Shown: positions 40,623 through 51,380 of the stretch, piece after piece
How the letters are laid out: every line of letters begins with the position of its first letter
How positions within the stretch are numbered: position 1 is the stretch's first letter
The notes under the pieces: model-generated
Databases searched by the model: none
Told to the model about the DNA's origin: nothing
The model's input: the letters and a program-made list of their open reading frames with translations, nothing else
DNA from: Symbiodinium microadriaticum
Taxonomy: Eukaryota > Sar > Dinophyceae > Suessiales > Symbiodiniaceae
DNA: 64,000 nt
Reading direction: 5' to 3'
NCBI GenBank assembly: GCA_001939145.1
Contig: LSRX01000794.1
Coordinates: forward strand, 62,001-126,000
Position numbers and translations under genes: made by a program

Positions 40623-41810
40623 GACGAAAACGTCAGGATCGAGTTAGGCAACCTGGAAGTTGTTTTTTGCAAGAAGAGCAGCAACACTCTGTTGCAGAGA
40701 GCATTCTGCCTTAAGAAGTTTGCAGTTTGGTGTGGGCACAGGTTCCCGCAGGAAGGATTTTCTCAGGGTCTTCTGTTCGTGTACCTGCAGGAATTGCAAG
40801 AGCAAGCAGCCTCAGCCAGTGCTGCCGACAGTTTACTGAGTGCGCTTGCGTTCACTCATGGGACGCTGGGTCTGTCCTTGCATCTGGATGTCCTGAGGAC
40901 ACCCAGAGTCACGGGCTTGGCGCATTTACAACTCAGAACCCGCAGACCACCTCGTCAAGCCCAGGTTCTCTCTGTGCCCCAGGTTCGACACCTAGAACAG
41001 GTAGCTGGAGAAGACCCACGGTCTTACAAGTCACTTGTTGCAGGAGGTCTCTGTTTCTGCCTGTTCGCGCGGGCCCGTAACAGTGACGCAAAGCGAAGTC
41101 AAACCATGACTTTTGACTGAGACTGGGATAGGACTGGGACCGCAGGTTTTGTTGAGGCTTCCGTCTTGAATCCAAAGCAAGCCCGAGCTTCTTCCAGGTC
41201 TGACAGGTTACTCCCACTTGCAGCGCCTGTCGTAGGTCTTCTGGACAAACCCTGGGCCAAGTCCCGGCAGGAGTCTAGGTCGTGTTGGAGTTTGGAGTGT
41301 GCAGGCAGCTTGGAAAGCAGAGCCATCATTCCTGCCATTGCTTCGAATGGCGATTTGCTCCCTGCGAATCTGAGCAGCGCAGAGGTCACCAGGTGGCTCA
41401 GGAGCAGTCTGTCAGAGATGAGTGACGCTTGTCAGGACAACATTTTGAGAATTTCGTCCCACTCGCTTAAAGCAACACTTATTTTGAGTTGGACCGCGAA
41501 GGTCGACGTAGGCCGGGACAACCAGACTTTGTTGGGTTACCACAGTCTGGGTGTAAACAGGAGCAGTCTTGACTACAGCCGTGACGCTTTGTCTGGGCCC
41601 CTGCGTCGCTTAGCCGACGTGCTGTCTTTGGTCAGCTCAGGCCGTTTTGACCCTGACGACACTAGGAGCGGGGAGGTGGCGCAAGGCTTCTCAGGAAAGC
41701 TCCGAGCGACCGCAACGTGGCTTCGCGCAGCAGGCTTTACAGCAGGCCACAACAGTGGAGTCTTCCAGCGACTCTGGTGGCAGCGTCGCAGCGCCCAGCA
41801 GTGCTTCTGA
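40623..41810 (+). pseudogene. Tyrosine recombinase of the mobile element, interrupted
   Basis: One frame runs from 40623 to 41810 with a single in-frame TGA at 41118-41120. The N-terminal helical part includes LQRAFCLKKFAVW and SALAFTHGTLGLSL. The catalytic part includes FARARNSDAKR (first Arg box), SHSLKATLILSW (H-x-x-K, where most recombinases have H-x-x-R), LLGYHSLG (second His) and LDYSRDALSGPLRRL (nucleophilic Tyr). These cut and rejoin DNA through a phosphotyrosine intermediate. I recall very similar recombinases, also with HSLKAT and YSRD, in dinoflagellate genomes. The single stop plus a downstream frameshift suggest an inactive copy. Confidence 0.8.
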
Positions 41811-42069
41811 GGACGAACAACTTCTCGCGCAGGACTGTAGTCACGCTTTGTCCCTTGTCGTTGGTAGCGGTCGCTACTCGTACAGGGTACGCGACTTGAG
41901 TCATATCTGTCACCTGGTCGTACACGATCATGACAGGTTCCTTTGTGGTAGATCTGTGTTTGGCAAATACAGTGTTTGCAAGAGTTTGTCGGCAACCTCG
42001 AACAGGTGGTGCCACAACTGTCACAGCATAGCTTTGGCGCAGTTACACGGTCAGTGGGCCGCCTCCTAA
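41690..42069 (+). pseudogene. Displaced C-terminal part of the recombinase frame
   Basis: In the next frame, open through this segment, the sequence reads RPQRGFAQQALQQATTVESS and later RFLCGRSVFGKYSVCKS, RWCHNC, ending with a TAA at about 42067. Ser/Asp-rich linker followed by F-x-C-G-R...C...W-C-x-x-C resembles the C-terminal domain I associate with dinoflagellate recombinase proteins. A frameshift near 41690-41720 separates it from the catalytic part. Confidence 0.55.
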
Positions 42070-42077
42070 AAAGGGCC

Positions 42078-42283
42078 GGGGCCGTGCGTGTCTGCCAGGC
42101 CCACTGGTCCGTTTTGTCTTTTTTGACAGGAACTGCAGGTAGGCTGGCGGCCTGGCTGCCAGTGGGCAGTTCGAGGCGGACAGGACTCACAGGATCGTCA
42201 GGCTTTTGCCCTTCGTTAAAAGAAGGACGTGTTACTGCACTGCATTACTGCATGACTTTAGCGTAAACGGTTGCTGCATATGT
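42078..42283 (+). repeat. Element repeat B2
   Basis: A second copy of the B repeat, here marking the 3' end of the element. AT-rich sequence follows at once. Confidence 0.9.
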
Positions 42284-42287
42284 AATC

Positions 42288-42355
42288 TTACACTAATATC
42301 AATGTGACTATTCCTATTTTTAATATACTAATATCAAAGCGACTATTACTAAGTT
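42288..42355 (+). repeat. Short AT-rich direct repeat next to the element
   Basis: CACTAATATCAATGTGACTA (42288 onward) and TACTAATATCAAAGCGACTA (about 42327 onward) are imperfect direct copies just outside B2. They could be a preferred insertion site or a remnant of another copy. Confidence 0.6.
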
Positions 42356-42395
42356 TTGCTAGTAAGTAACGATCTCACTAAAAAATATGTGACAG

Positions 42396-42456
42396 TGGCT
42401 CCCCTCCTCGGAGCTTGCGGCAAATCCAACAGGAGCCACTGGGCCCAGCCGGAAAG
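42396..42456 (+). CDS. Candidate exon, unrecognised
   Basis: After TATGTGACAG the frame reads WLPSSELAANPTGATGPSRK. A G-rich tract (GGGTTCAGGGTTTTAGGC) follows at 42462. It is proline- and serine-rich. Confidence 0.45.
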
Positions 42457-42461
42457 GATCT

Positions 42462-42605
42462 GGGTTCAGGGTTTTAGGCTTTAGGGTTTTTAGGGGTTTG
42501 TAAGGGTTTTTACGGTGTTTTTAAGGGTTTTTTAGGTGTTTAGGGGTTAGGGTTTAGGGGTTAGGGTTTTAGGGTTTAGGGTTTTAGGTTTTAGGGTTTA
42601 GGGAC
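42462..42605 (+). repeat. G-rich telomere-like tract
   Basis: GGGTTTTTAGGGGTTT, GGGTTTAGGGG and related units. Confidence 0.85.
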
Positions 42606-42669
42606 CCCGTATGTAGGAACCTGAGTACGAAACCCTGGCCCTGTAACACCAACATATTAGGGTTCATAT

Positions 42670-42732
42670 GGGTGGTCCTCTAAATTCGGGTGCCCTTTAG
42701 GGTCCTTTTTATACGGCACTAGAGAACTACCC
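42670..42732. mobile_element. Foldback element, family B (internally deleted)
   Basis: GGGTGGTCCTCTAAATTCGG at the left and AGAGAACTACCC at the right match the family B arms. The interior is short (63 bp in all). ATAT and ATCT flank it. Confidence 0.65.
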
Positions 42733-42869
42733 ATCTAAAGCACCCTACCAAAGAGACCCCAGTGCTTCTTGATCAGGTTCCCCTATATTAGCCATAGAGT
42801 TTAGTGTGCTTCGAAGGTTTAGGGTATTCAGGTCGACGGGTTTTTTGAGTATTGGGGTCCGTGGAGTTT

Positions 42870-42975
42870 CGGTTTAGGGTTTAGGGGTTTCGGGTTTAGG
42901 GTTTAGGGTTGAGGGTTCGGGGTTTAGGGTCTAGGGTTTGGAGTTTAGGGTTTAGGGTTTGGGGTTTATAGGGTT
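42870..42975 (+). repeat. G-rich telomere-like tract
   Basis: GGTTTAGGG and GGGTTTCGGG units. From 42975 to 43490 I see no supported exon. Confidence 0.85.
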
Positions 42976-43495
42976 GGCCCCTTAACTCCGAAAAAACTGA
43001 CACTCAGCAGGAAAGCGTTAACCCGAAACTGCCACGAGACGTGCGTCAGGCCTGAGTTCTGCAACTGTGCCACATGTTCAGGAATCTGAAGGCTTAAGTC
43101 GATTCAAAGGCTCCGATAGTGGCGACCGTCCCCAGCTCGCACTCCATCCCCCACATCGCGACGGGTCTGCCCCCCGAAGTCCTACGCTGCCCTCAACCTG
43201 GGCTCAAACCTCCAAACCTAAACCGTACATTTTCCTAAATGCCCTATCCCCAAATCCCCGCATTCAACTCAACGTCCGCAGCAGCAGGTGCGACTGCTGG
43301 GGCCAAACACAGCGGCAGAAACTTTGCTCGCAGCCCAGTAATGGTCACACAAGGTACCAATTTAAGGAGCCTGTGCCGCTAATAACACTATCCCCTTATA
43401 ACCCATAAATACATATACTGTCACAGTTAAAGACCCCAAAACCCTTTTCTAGTTACTAAGGCCCCTGTACGACACTTCGGGGTTTAAGCAGCCAG

Positions 43496-43563
43496 GAGTT
43501 TGCTCATGCATCTCCGGGGTGCGACCGGGAGCCCCTTCGGGGACTCCCATGGGATCAGCTGCG
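43496..43563 (+). CDS. Candidate exon, unrecognised
   Basis: After AAGCAGCCAG the frame reads EFAHASPGCDREPLRGLPWD then QLR and TAG. The 3' border is uncertain. Telomere-like C-rich units follow rather than precede it, which weakens the call. Confidence 0.4.
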
Positions 43564-43584
43564 CTAGGAGAAAGCTCGACCCAC

Positions 43585-43720
43585 GAAAACCCTATAGACC
43601 CTAAACTTACACCCTAAACCCGAAAACCCTACACCCTGAACCCTAAAACCTACACCCTAAACCCTAAAACCTATACCCTGAACCCCAAACCCTACACCCT
43701 ACACCCTAAACCCCCAAACC
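43585..43720. repeat. C-rich telomere-like tract with ACACCCTAAACCC units
   Basis: About eight units of CCCTAAACC alternate with CTACACCCT. Confidence 0.85.
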
Positions 43721-44165
43721 GATGTTTCGAAGCGTTTACGTGCAGGGTTTGGGTAGACTCTGAACTCTGTGGTTCGGGCCTTTAGGCCTTCAGGGCTTGG
43801 GCGGTTTCAGGATTCAAAATTTAGGGCAATTTAGGGCTTAGAGTGTAAGGTTGAGGATTTAGGGTTTAGACTTTATCGTTGAGGATTTGGGGCTTAGAGT
43901 GTAAGGTTGAGGATTTAGGGTTTAGGGTTTAGAAATTGCAGGGCTTCTTGGTTCATAGGGTTCTAGGGCTTTGCAGGCCTCAGTTTCCAGTCACTTGTCA
44001 ACTTCTGAGGTCTTCTATCCATGTGGAGTTCACGCCGGTGACGACTGCGGAGGACATTGCAATACAGGTCCCAGCCCAAGCTCGCCTTTCCTAAGGGCTT
44101 CAGATACCTAAACGGCAGGTGTTGTGTGTAAAAGTGTGTGTACATACACATATATATGTACACAA

Positions 44166-44168
44166 TCA

Positions 44169-44196
<28 letters not shown>
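44166..44196. repeat. AT microsatellite
   Basis: (AT)n following CACATATATATGTACACAAT. Confidence 0.95.
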
Positions 44197-44200
<4 letters not shown>

Positions 44201-44411
44201 TTAGATGTGGATATGTACTCTAGGTGTTGAAGTCATCAAAAGGCCACTGGCAGAGGGGCTGGCAGGATCTTGATCGATGTCCTTCTGTCTTGACTCTTCA
44301 GGATCCTTTTGATACGCCCAGACCTTCCCCACATGCCTTACTTAAAGAAGAGGCCTGAAATCAGATGAGGACTCCTATCATAACTTCAGGTATAGTCCTT
44401 ACTGTTGGGAT

Positions 44412-44519
44412 ACTGTTGATGGTATAAATCCTGCAGTACGTGCTTAGGACCCTAAGCTATGGGGATTCTGGTATATTCCTGAGTATGGGCAATGCAGGAT
44501 TTCTATCATCAACCGTAGT
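44412..44519. mobile_element. Foldback element, family C
   Basis: ACTGTTGATGGTATAAATCC at the left and GGATTTCTATCATCAACCGT at the right form the arms. Its reverse complement aligns with 22108-22198 over nearly the full length, including CATACTCAGGAATATACCA in the interior. Confidence 0.8.
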
Positions 44520-44640
44520 ACCCTTTAGGGTTAAAACCTAAGCCCCTAAACTCTAAACCCTAAGCCCATAATTTCATGTATAGTCCTTACTTAAGGGATA
44601 TAGTGGAAGGTCGGGGTACCTCCTCTCCTCCTCTGGTAAA

Positions 44641-44689
44641 GTTGGGTGCATCTGCCCGGAGACTGGGAGACTTCATGCAGCCGGCGCTG
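44641..44689 (+). CDS. Candidate short exon with good borders
   Basis: A pyrimidine-rich stretch CTCCTCTCCTCCTCTGG and AAAG precede it. The frame reads LGASARRLGDFMQPAL, and GTAACC follows as a donor. Confidence 0.45.
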
Positions 44690-44707
44690 GTAACCTAGGG
44701 GGACTGG

Positions 44708-44815
44708 ATAGTATAGCAGTATAGTAGTATGGTATTATAGTAGTATAGTAGTAACAGTAGTATAGTAGTATAGTAGTATAGTAGTATGGTAGTATAGTAG
44801 TATAGTAGTATCCCC
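44708..44815. repeat. TAGTA microsatellite
   Basis: Tandem GTATAGTA and TAGTAGTATGGTA units. Confidence 0.95.
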
Positions 44816-45472
44816 CTATACTTCAAATACAGTAGGATATGCTCCCGATTACAAGAACTTCCAGTGATTCAAGCCACTCTGACGAACATGAGCCTGAGAT
44901 CCCCTCTTGCCGCAGTGGCCTTTTTTAGGCTCCAGGCCTGAAAATCAGAGGTCTCAAGAACCAGCTATGCCAGTCATGACTTGTCAGTTTTTTTCTGCAG
45001 ATCTGCCGCACACCTCGAAGCCTAAACCCTAAACCCCTAAACCCCTGAACCTCAAGCCAAATCTTGTTTTTGTTCGGCCCCGGGCTTTGTTCTAGGGGTA
45101 GCTAGTGCCAAGCAGCAAAGGAATTGCATGTAGCTACAGGCATCATACGTGCATGGTCGTGTTTTACAGCTACTGTTGGAGCCATAGCTGTCACAGCAAG
45201 CCCTGAAACCCAAAGGAGTGAAAAAGCGAGCAAGGTCATTGCGCAAAAGGCTTTCAAACAACGGAAAGGAGGCACAGAAACAGAAACAAGTGTGGGGGGT
45301 TCTTTATTAGATCTATAGTAGAAGATACCCCAAAACCCTGTTCGAATTATAAAGGCCCCTTCGTTAAACCCTTGTGGAACTCTTCTTGTACCCCTATACT
45401 AGTACTGGTGCACATTCTAGTAAACCGCGCCCTGAACCGGAAAACCCGTGCCTAAACCCTAAACCCTGAACC

Positions 45473-45563
45473 GTTCGGAAGTACCGCGATGCTTCGCAGT
45501 TCCACGAGCCGATGGACTTCGACTTCAGCGCGGCCTCCACGGAAGATGAGGACAACCAGGCTT
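45473..45563 (+). CDS. Candidate exon, acidic, well supported
   Basis: CCTAAACCCTAAACCCTGAACC ends at 45472. The frame reads VRKYRDASQFHEPMDFDFSA then ASTEDEDNQAW. It is clearly protein-like with G/C-ending codons. GGCTTAGGCTTTCTTGGG follows. The family is not recognised. Confidence 0.65.
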
Positions 45564-45599
45564 GGGCTTTTAAGGGGTGCAGCAAGCGGCTTAGGCTTT

Positions 45600-46230
45600 C
45601 TTGGGTATAGGTTTAGGATTAAAGGGGTTTGCGATTCGGGGTTTCGCAGACTCATGGTTCTCAGGGTTTTTGCGTGGAGAGGGTTTCGGGTTGCATTGGG
45701 GTACAATAGGGCAATTTATATGGGTGTGTGGTCATAGTGATTACTCAGAGGGCGCTTGGAGCGGTTTGGGCTTTAGAGCTTTGCGGTTTTGGGGATTCTG
45801 TGGAGACTCTGGTTTGTTCGGGTTAAGGTTGGCCCGTGGGATACAGGAGGACGGACACCCAGCATCATGTGTTTCCGGGGAGTTCTCAGACGGATTTAGA
45901 TTTAGATTTAAATTAGGGTGGGTATACACGACAGGCAGGCGATGAAGTTGGGCGTTCCGGTCTGGTTGAGGGTGGTGTTTGTGCATAGCTTGAGTTTAGG
46001 GGTAAGGTTTATGCAGGGCTTCATTCGGGGAGGGGGCAAATTCGGGTCCGGAGTATATAGGGGGTAGGTAGGGTTTGGCAGGACTACGGGTTTTCTACAG
46101 GGATGGAGAGTTCAGGGGTGAGGGCTCTTTCAGGCTTTGAGGCGGGGGAGTCACAGTTTGGCGGCCGTGACTTATGTTCGGAGTGGCGGTTGGACTGCTT
46201 AGGGTTCAGGAGTTAGGGTCCAGGGTTTAC
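45600..46230 (+). repeat. Highly degenerate G-rich region
   Basis: GGTTTAGG, GGGTTTCGG, GGGTTAAGG and similar words are scattered through about 600 bp after the exon. It looks like an old, mutated telomere-like tract. No exon is evident. Confidence 0.55.
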
Positions 46231-46376
46231 GCGGGCCTTCTCGCAGTGACTCAGACGCAGAAACGAGTCTGAAGCAAGCTGTATCGAAGCAGGAATTTAT
46301 CCACACCAGCATGTCAACCACGAGCACAATGCTGTCAGACAGTGACAGTAGTCATGGTATCGATCTTTAGAGGGAG

Positions 46377-46411
46377 CGAGAGAGAGAGAGAGAGTGTGTG
46401 TGTGTTATACA

Positions 46412-46449
<38 letters not shown>

Positions 46450-46670
46450 TATTTGTGTATATGTATATATATATATACTTGTTTGTTTATTTGTTTGTTT
46501 ATGCACACGTCTTGTCTGTGTTGCTATTTGTCTTTGTGTATGTGTGTGCACGTGTGTGTGTGTGTGACGTTTATGCTTTGTGTTTATGTGCTTGTTTACA
46601 TGTATATAAACACGTGCTTATATGTATATACACAGTGTATTGATATATGTATATGTATATATACAAGTTC
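46377..46670. repeat. GA, AT and GT microsatellites
   Basis: (GA)n, (GT)n and (AT)n runs with TGTGTATATG variants. Open frames here are artefacts. Confidence 0.9.
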
Positions 46671-46700
46671 CACAGTGACGATACCCTAAACCCTAAACCC

Positions 46701-46790
46701 AACACCATCAAGTACTACAAGCAGCCAGGTCATCTTTCTCAGGGAGGGGCCTCTCCTGCGCATCCGCATGGATATCGTACAAGGCCTCGC
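46701..46790 (+). CDS. Candidate exon, frame and border uncertain
   Basis: CCCTAAACCCTAAACCC directly precedes it. One reading is NTIKYYKQPGHLSQGGASPA. Another uses CAGCCAG as acceptor and reads VIFLREGPLLRIRMDIVQ. GGGTTTAGGGTTAGG follows at 46818. Confidence 0.45.
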
Positions 46791-47395
46791 TTCTTTAGAA
46801 ATGTGGCTTAGGTGTGTAGGGTTTAGGGTTAGGATTTGGGCCAAGGGTTTGGAATTCCTCACAGGCCCTGCGACAGTCCCTAGTCGGGATCAGCAGGTAA
46901 ACGCGTCGTGACGCGGTACGTCCGGGTTCACCTGCATAAAGTGTGTTGCGGCAGTCTTCTATTCTCCAATCGTGTCCTTTCTCAGACTGCTTGGTGTCTC
47001 GAGCACATGGTCTAGAGTGGGGTTGTCATGTCAGATCTAAGTCAGATGTTTGCATGCCAGGTGTCCGCACCGCGATCGTGCTCAGGACCGACCCATGTCA
47101 TTGCTTAGGTTGTCTCATCGATGGCGCTCTCTCCAAAGTGCATATGGGCTTGACCCATGATGTGGTGTCCGAGCTACCTGGAACAAACATCCACAGGTGT
47201 TTGCAGGTTGTCTGCCACGGCTTGCCGTGCACAACTAGGAAGGCGCCAACCCCTAATCCTCCAGCTGAGCCCTCACTCCTAGACCCTAAAACATGTAAAC
47301 CCTAAGCCCTACATAAGGCCCTAAACTTTAAACCGTAAACCCTTAACCCTAGACCCCCAAACCCTATAAGCCTGAAGCCCCAATCCTCCAGCCAG

Positions 47396-47448
47396 CGCGA
47401 GGAATGTGTTGCTCGGAAAGGTCGGTGGACAGCAGATCCCTCAGCCGG
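47396..47448 (+). CDS. Candidate exon, basic with Cys and Trp
   Basis: A long C-rich tract (47270-47392) ends in CCAGCCAG. The frame then reads REECVARKGRWTADPSAG. Confidence 0.5.
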
Positions 47449-48076
47449 GGCGTCATGGGTTCAATGCACGGGCCTTAGTGTAGCAATTAAAGTATAGGGT
47501 CTTAGAGTATAGTCTTGCAGGTATGGAGCGAGTATAACTATTCAGAACGGTTGCTTACTAGATTTGTAGTATGGCCTACACCTAAAGAAGCTTCTACTAT
47601 AATTATCCAGGCCCTTACTTTACACCAGGAGCTCGATATCCTTGTTGGCTTCAGGCTCAGCTGCTCTGACTTTCTCGCCGAAGTCCATCGACTTCTGTAA
47701 CATTATTTGTGACGTCCGCCATGCGCCACTCACAGTACGTCTAAGGTTAACTCATATAGATCGACGATTCAACTTTCTGTGCGTCGGCGCAGCCAGACCT
47801 CTGCAAGATCGGGATCCCCTAATCTACCAGTAGTTGTTCAGGCCCCCCGGTATTCTGATGTCGAGCCTCGAGCTGAAGCTGCTCTACTCGCCCTAAGTCT
47901 ACTCTAAGGAGGCAGCCCCGTCCAGCCAGAGCCTAACCCCGAATCTTGCACTCTGAAAACTGAACTTGAACCCAGAAGCTCGAATCCTTAAACCCCTAAG
48001 CCCCAAACCGCCCTAAACTCTAAACCCTATAAAACCTAAGCTCCTAACTAAGCCTCTGAGCCCATAAAAAACCCTC

Positions 48077-48168
48077 AGAACTGAGGACCGACATCTCCAT
48101 CACTACCTGGACGGGAGGCCTCTTCCAGAATGGCATCTGGTTGCCAGGCACAAAGCAGGAGACACCCA
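48077..48168 (+). CDS. Candidate exon, beta-rich
   Basis: AAAAAACCCTCAG precedes it and a G-rich tract (GGCTTCAGGGGTTCATG) follows. The frame reads LRTDISITTWTGGLFQNGIW then LPGTKQETPR. Strand-rich composition suggests a globular or carbohydrate-related domain. Not identified. Confidence 0.6.
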
Positions 48169-48607
48169 GGGCTTCAGGGGTTCATGTTTTGGGCTCAGGG
48201 TTTAGTTTTGGGGTTCAGGTTTAAGGTTTGGGTTTTAAGTTTAGGGTTTAGGGGTTTATAGGGTTTAGGGTTGTAGAGTTTAGGGGTTTAAGGGTTTAGG
48301 GAAGCAGGGGACCGGGGAGGACTTGATGGATAGTTGCAGTGAAGGGAGCCCTCGTCAGTTGGCCACAGCCTGGAGGACGAACGGCTCAATTTCCGGAATG
48401 GCTTCCGCCTGCTTTGAGCTAAGTCGCTGTGAAGCTTTACAGCGAGGAACCTGAGCAGGGCGTCGAGCTGTGATTCTGAAGCAGTCATCTTGAACTCCTC
48501 CGAAATGCAACAGTCTAAAATTTCCGTGCTGGAACATGCCAGAGGCAGCGCAGTTTTCCTGAAATCCGAATACCCAATAAAACCCTAAGCCCACGAAGGC
48601 CCGGCAG

Positions 48608-48668
48608 AGTCGAGATCCTCTACGACAAGCTGGAGAGCCTTAGCTCAAACCGAAGGATGTCGACATGG
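48608..48668 (+). CDS. Candidate exon with strong splice borders
   Basis: It lies between GCCCGGCAG and a GTGAGA donor at 48669. The frame reads VEILYDKLESLSSNRRMSTW. CCCTAAGCCC is immediately upstream. Confidence 0.65.
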
Positions 48669-48769
48669 GTGAGAAATTAGTGTCAGCATGGCGGTTTCGT
48701 GCCATTTAAACCCAGCAGACTACGAGTGTGAATTCATGTCTGTAGGGAAATCTACCATAAATATGAAGT

Positions 48770-49100
48770 ACTAACTACTAGTAGCTGTATAATCCAGCTT
48801 CTTACATCTTACATATGTTATGTTTGAGTGCCAGTTCCCAGAAAGGTAGCGCACATGCATGTGCTTAGAGTGTAGGGTGTAGATGGCAGCCCAAGGAGCA
48901 GTCGTATGGGTTTCCTGACTGACATAGTGTTTGAACGCCTGCAGCACTGCGACTCGCAGACACCAGCAGGTTACACGGTGCTGCCCAGTTGAAAGAAAGT
49001 AAAGAGCTTGTCGTACGGCATCATTACATAGCGGTTTAAAGACATGCTCGATGAACCAATTAAAATTATATGTAGTTACACTAGTTACATATACACAAAA
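48770..49100. other. Non-repetitive spacer
   Basis: No exon or repeat found. Confidence 0.4.
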
Positions 49101-49109
49101 CCATATGTG

Positions 49110-49480
<371 letters not shown>

Positions 49481-49489
49481 ACGCACACG

Positions 49490-50900
49490 TGGCAAACAGG
49501 CACATCTTCTCCATTCCCGCAGCACGGAAAAGCCCAGGAACACCTTCCAGCGCGATCCGCCACAAGCTCTGTTTGCTTATGTGCAGAATAAAGCCGGTGT
49601 GGGTTTCGTCGCTGTTGTTTTTCTGTTTTCTGCGTGCTCGATTGTGTTGGAAGGGAGGAGGGGACCTGCGAGAGAGGATGGTAAGCCTCCTTACCAGGTA
49701 AGGTAAGTCGGGATTGCCGTGATGCGGAGTTCGCCGAGAAGTCACACGAGCCACACCCTCGCATGGGTCAAATACATTCATGACTGTAAGATCTGCCCTG
49801 CCTCGGTTTACCAAATGTAGTGGCCCAAGACAGCTCGGTCTCTCCCTCTCTCTAACAATCCTACGACCAGCGAACTTTCTGTTGCTATTGTGCCACCAAG
49901 AACCCGTAAATGATGCTTCCGAGCATTGCCATCTCGGCGTCTTCCTCGCCTTCTTCATGTTCATCATCCTCATCACCATCGGGATTATCATGTTCTTAAT
50001 CACCCTCATCATCGGTGCCTTTACTGTCATCACCACCGTCATCGTCATCATCATCAGCATCGTCATTATCATCATCATCACCATCACGATACTAATCATT
50101 ATATTATGCATGGCGGTCGCCATCAGCAGCAGCACGACAAAAGCCAAATCGCCAATGCCAAGACAAAACGTAGAATAGCAGCATGAGCATGCACTACACA
50201 TGATTGTCAAGCGAACGTCTATGTGCGGTGGGACTAATGCTGTTACACGTTGTTGTTGCTGGTGGTGAGGATGGTAGTGAGGGTGCTGCTGGGTGTGGTG
50301 TTAGTCGTGGTGAGGTTTATGGTATGGCTCTTGTGCTGTCGCGCCTTTCGGCTGTTGTGCATGGTGCTTTGAGTTGCTGGCATGGCTACCTGTGGTTGTT
50401 GCTCCCATGTTAGCCTGTCCTCTTGTTCTGTTTCTTTTCCAGTTTATGTTTCTGGCCGCCTGTTTGTTGACACCATTATGTGGAAACCGCTGCTCGGGCT
50501 CGGGTGCTTTTGCTCCGGCTTGCCTAGGTTCACCTATCCGGAACAGTCGCTCTGGAACACGCAAATGGGACGTTCGGCGCCAAGACAACCGTCCGATGTC
50601 GGTGTGCTGGTTTCATAGAACAGTCGCCGCGATGGGAGCAGTAGTCGGTGCAGGCGGAGGAGTAGCAGCTGCAGTACTCGTCTTCGTTGTAGTGATATCC
50701 GTCGCAGTAGTAGTATAGTCGTCGTCGTCGGAGGAGGAGGAGGAGGAGGTGCTGTTACTCAATGGTGCAGGAGCTTTGCTACTGTAACAACTGTCAGTAT
50801 ACATCATAACTCATAGCAATTCTCACGCCAATGTTCGGCTTCAGGGTATGGCCGTTATTTTTGTCTCGCCTTTGTTTTAAATCTAAATAGAAGAGTGAGG
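49490..50900. other. Spacer with ATC-rich and GTC/GGA-rich low complexity
   Basis: ATC-type repeats lie at about 49950-50100 and GTC/GGAGGA at 50714-50750. Apparent membrane-like frames at 49780-50178 arise from the repeat. No supported exon. Confidence 0.45.
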
Positions 50901-51330
50901 TCCCCATTCTGCCCACACATACTCTGGTAGTAGGTTTAGGGCTTTAGGTTTGGGGTTTTGGTAGGGTTTATAAGGGTTTAGGGCTTCATATCTGGGAATA
51001 TCCACTGCAGCTCTCAACACCCAAACCCTATACCCTGAAACCTTAAGCCGGACATCTTCGATTTGCGCTGAGGTTCAGCCCTGTGTAGGACATGAGTATC
51101 TCTAGACCCTTACAAGGACCATTAGAGCGGAATTTATCGACCAACCGTTTTGTGCGCAGATTCAACCTAAGAAAGGGACCCCAACAATACGGACGCCACT
51201 GTGGAGCTTAGGATGTAAGCCCTAAATGAACCCTAAACCGCCGTAAACCTTGAAACTCTAGAACCCTCGACTTAGACCCTATAGTAAACCCTAATCCCCA
51301 AGCCCTTAATCCCTCCGGGACCAGGCCCAG

Positions 51331-51380
51331 CCTATGCAGAGTTCCACTTCCACATCTCGGTGCAAGCCGAGGCTGCCTGG
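51331..51380 (+). CDS. Candidate short exon with good borders
   Basis: After CAGGCCCAG the frame reads YAEFHFHISVQAEAAW, followed by GGTGGGCC. CCCTAATCCCC precedes it and GTTTTGGGGTTTC follows. Confidence 0.5.

Larger units (their letters stand above)
39125..42283 (+). mobile_element. Degenerate tyrosine-recombinase mobile element with split direct repeats
   Basis: The order is A1 (39125-39151), gag-like frame, B1 (39991-40194), A2 (40201-40227), tyrosine recombinase frame (40623-41810 and beyond), B2 (42078-42283). The A copies match at 26 of 27 bases. The B copies of about 205 bp are roughly 93% alike by eye. DIRS-order retrotransposons of the PAT/Ngaro type use split direct repeats A1-B1-A2-B2 and encode a tyrosine recombinase, but they also carry reverse transcriptase and RNase H, which I cannot find here. 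It could be a deleted DIRS-like copy, or two head-to-tail units (A-gag-B and A-recombinase-B). Confidence 0.8.

Noticed and set aside
41573-42190. 205-codon minus-strand frame overlapping the recombinase
   Set aside because: It is antisense to the recombinase and to the B repeat. The plus-strand catalytic motifs settle the coding strand.
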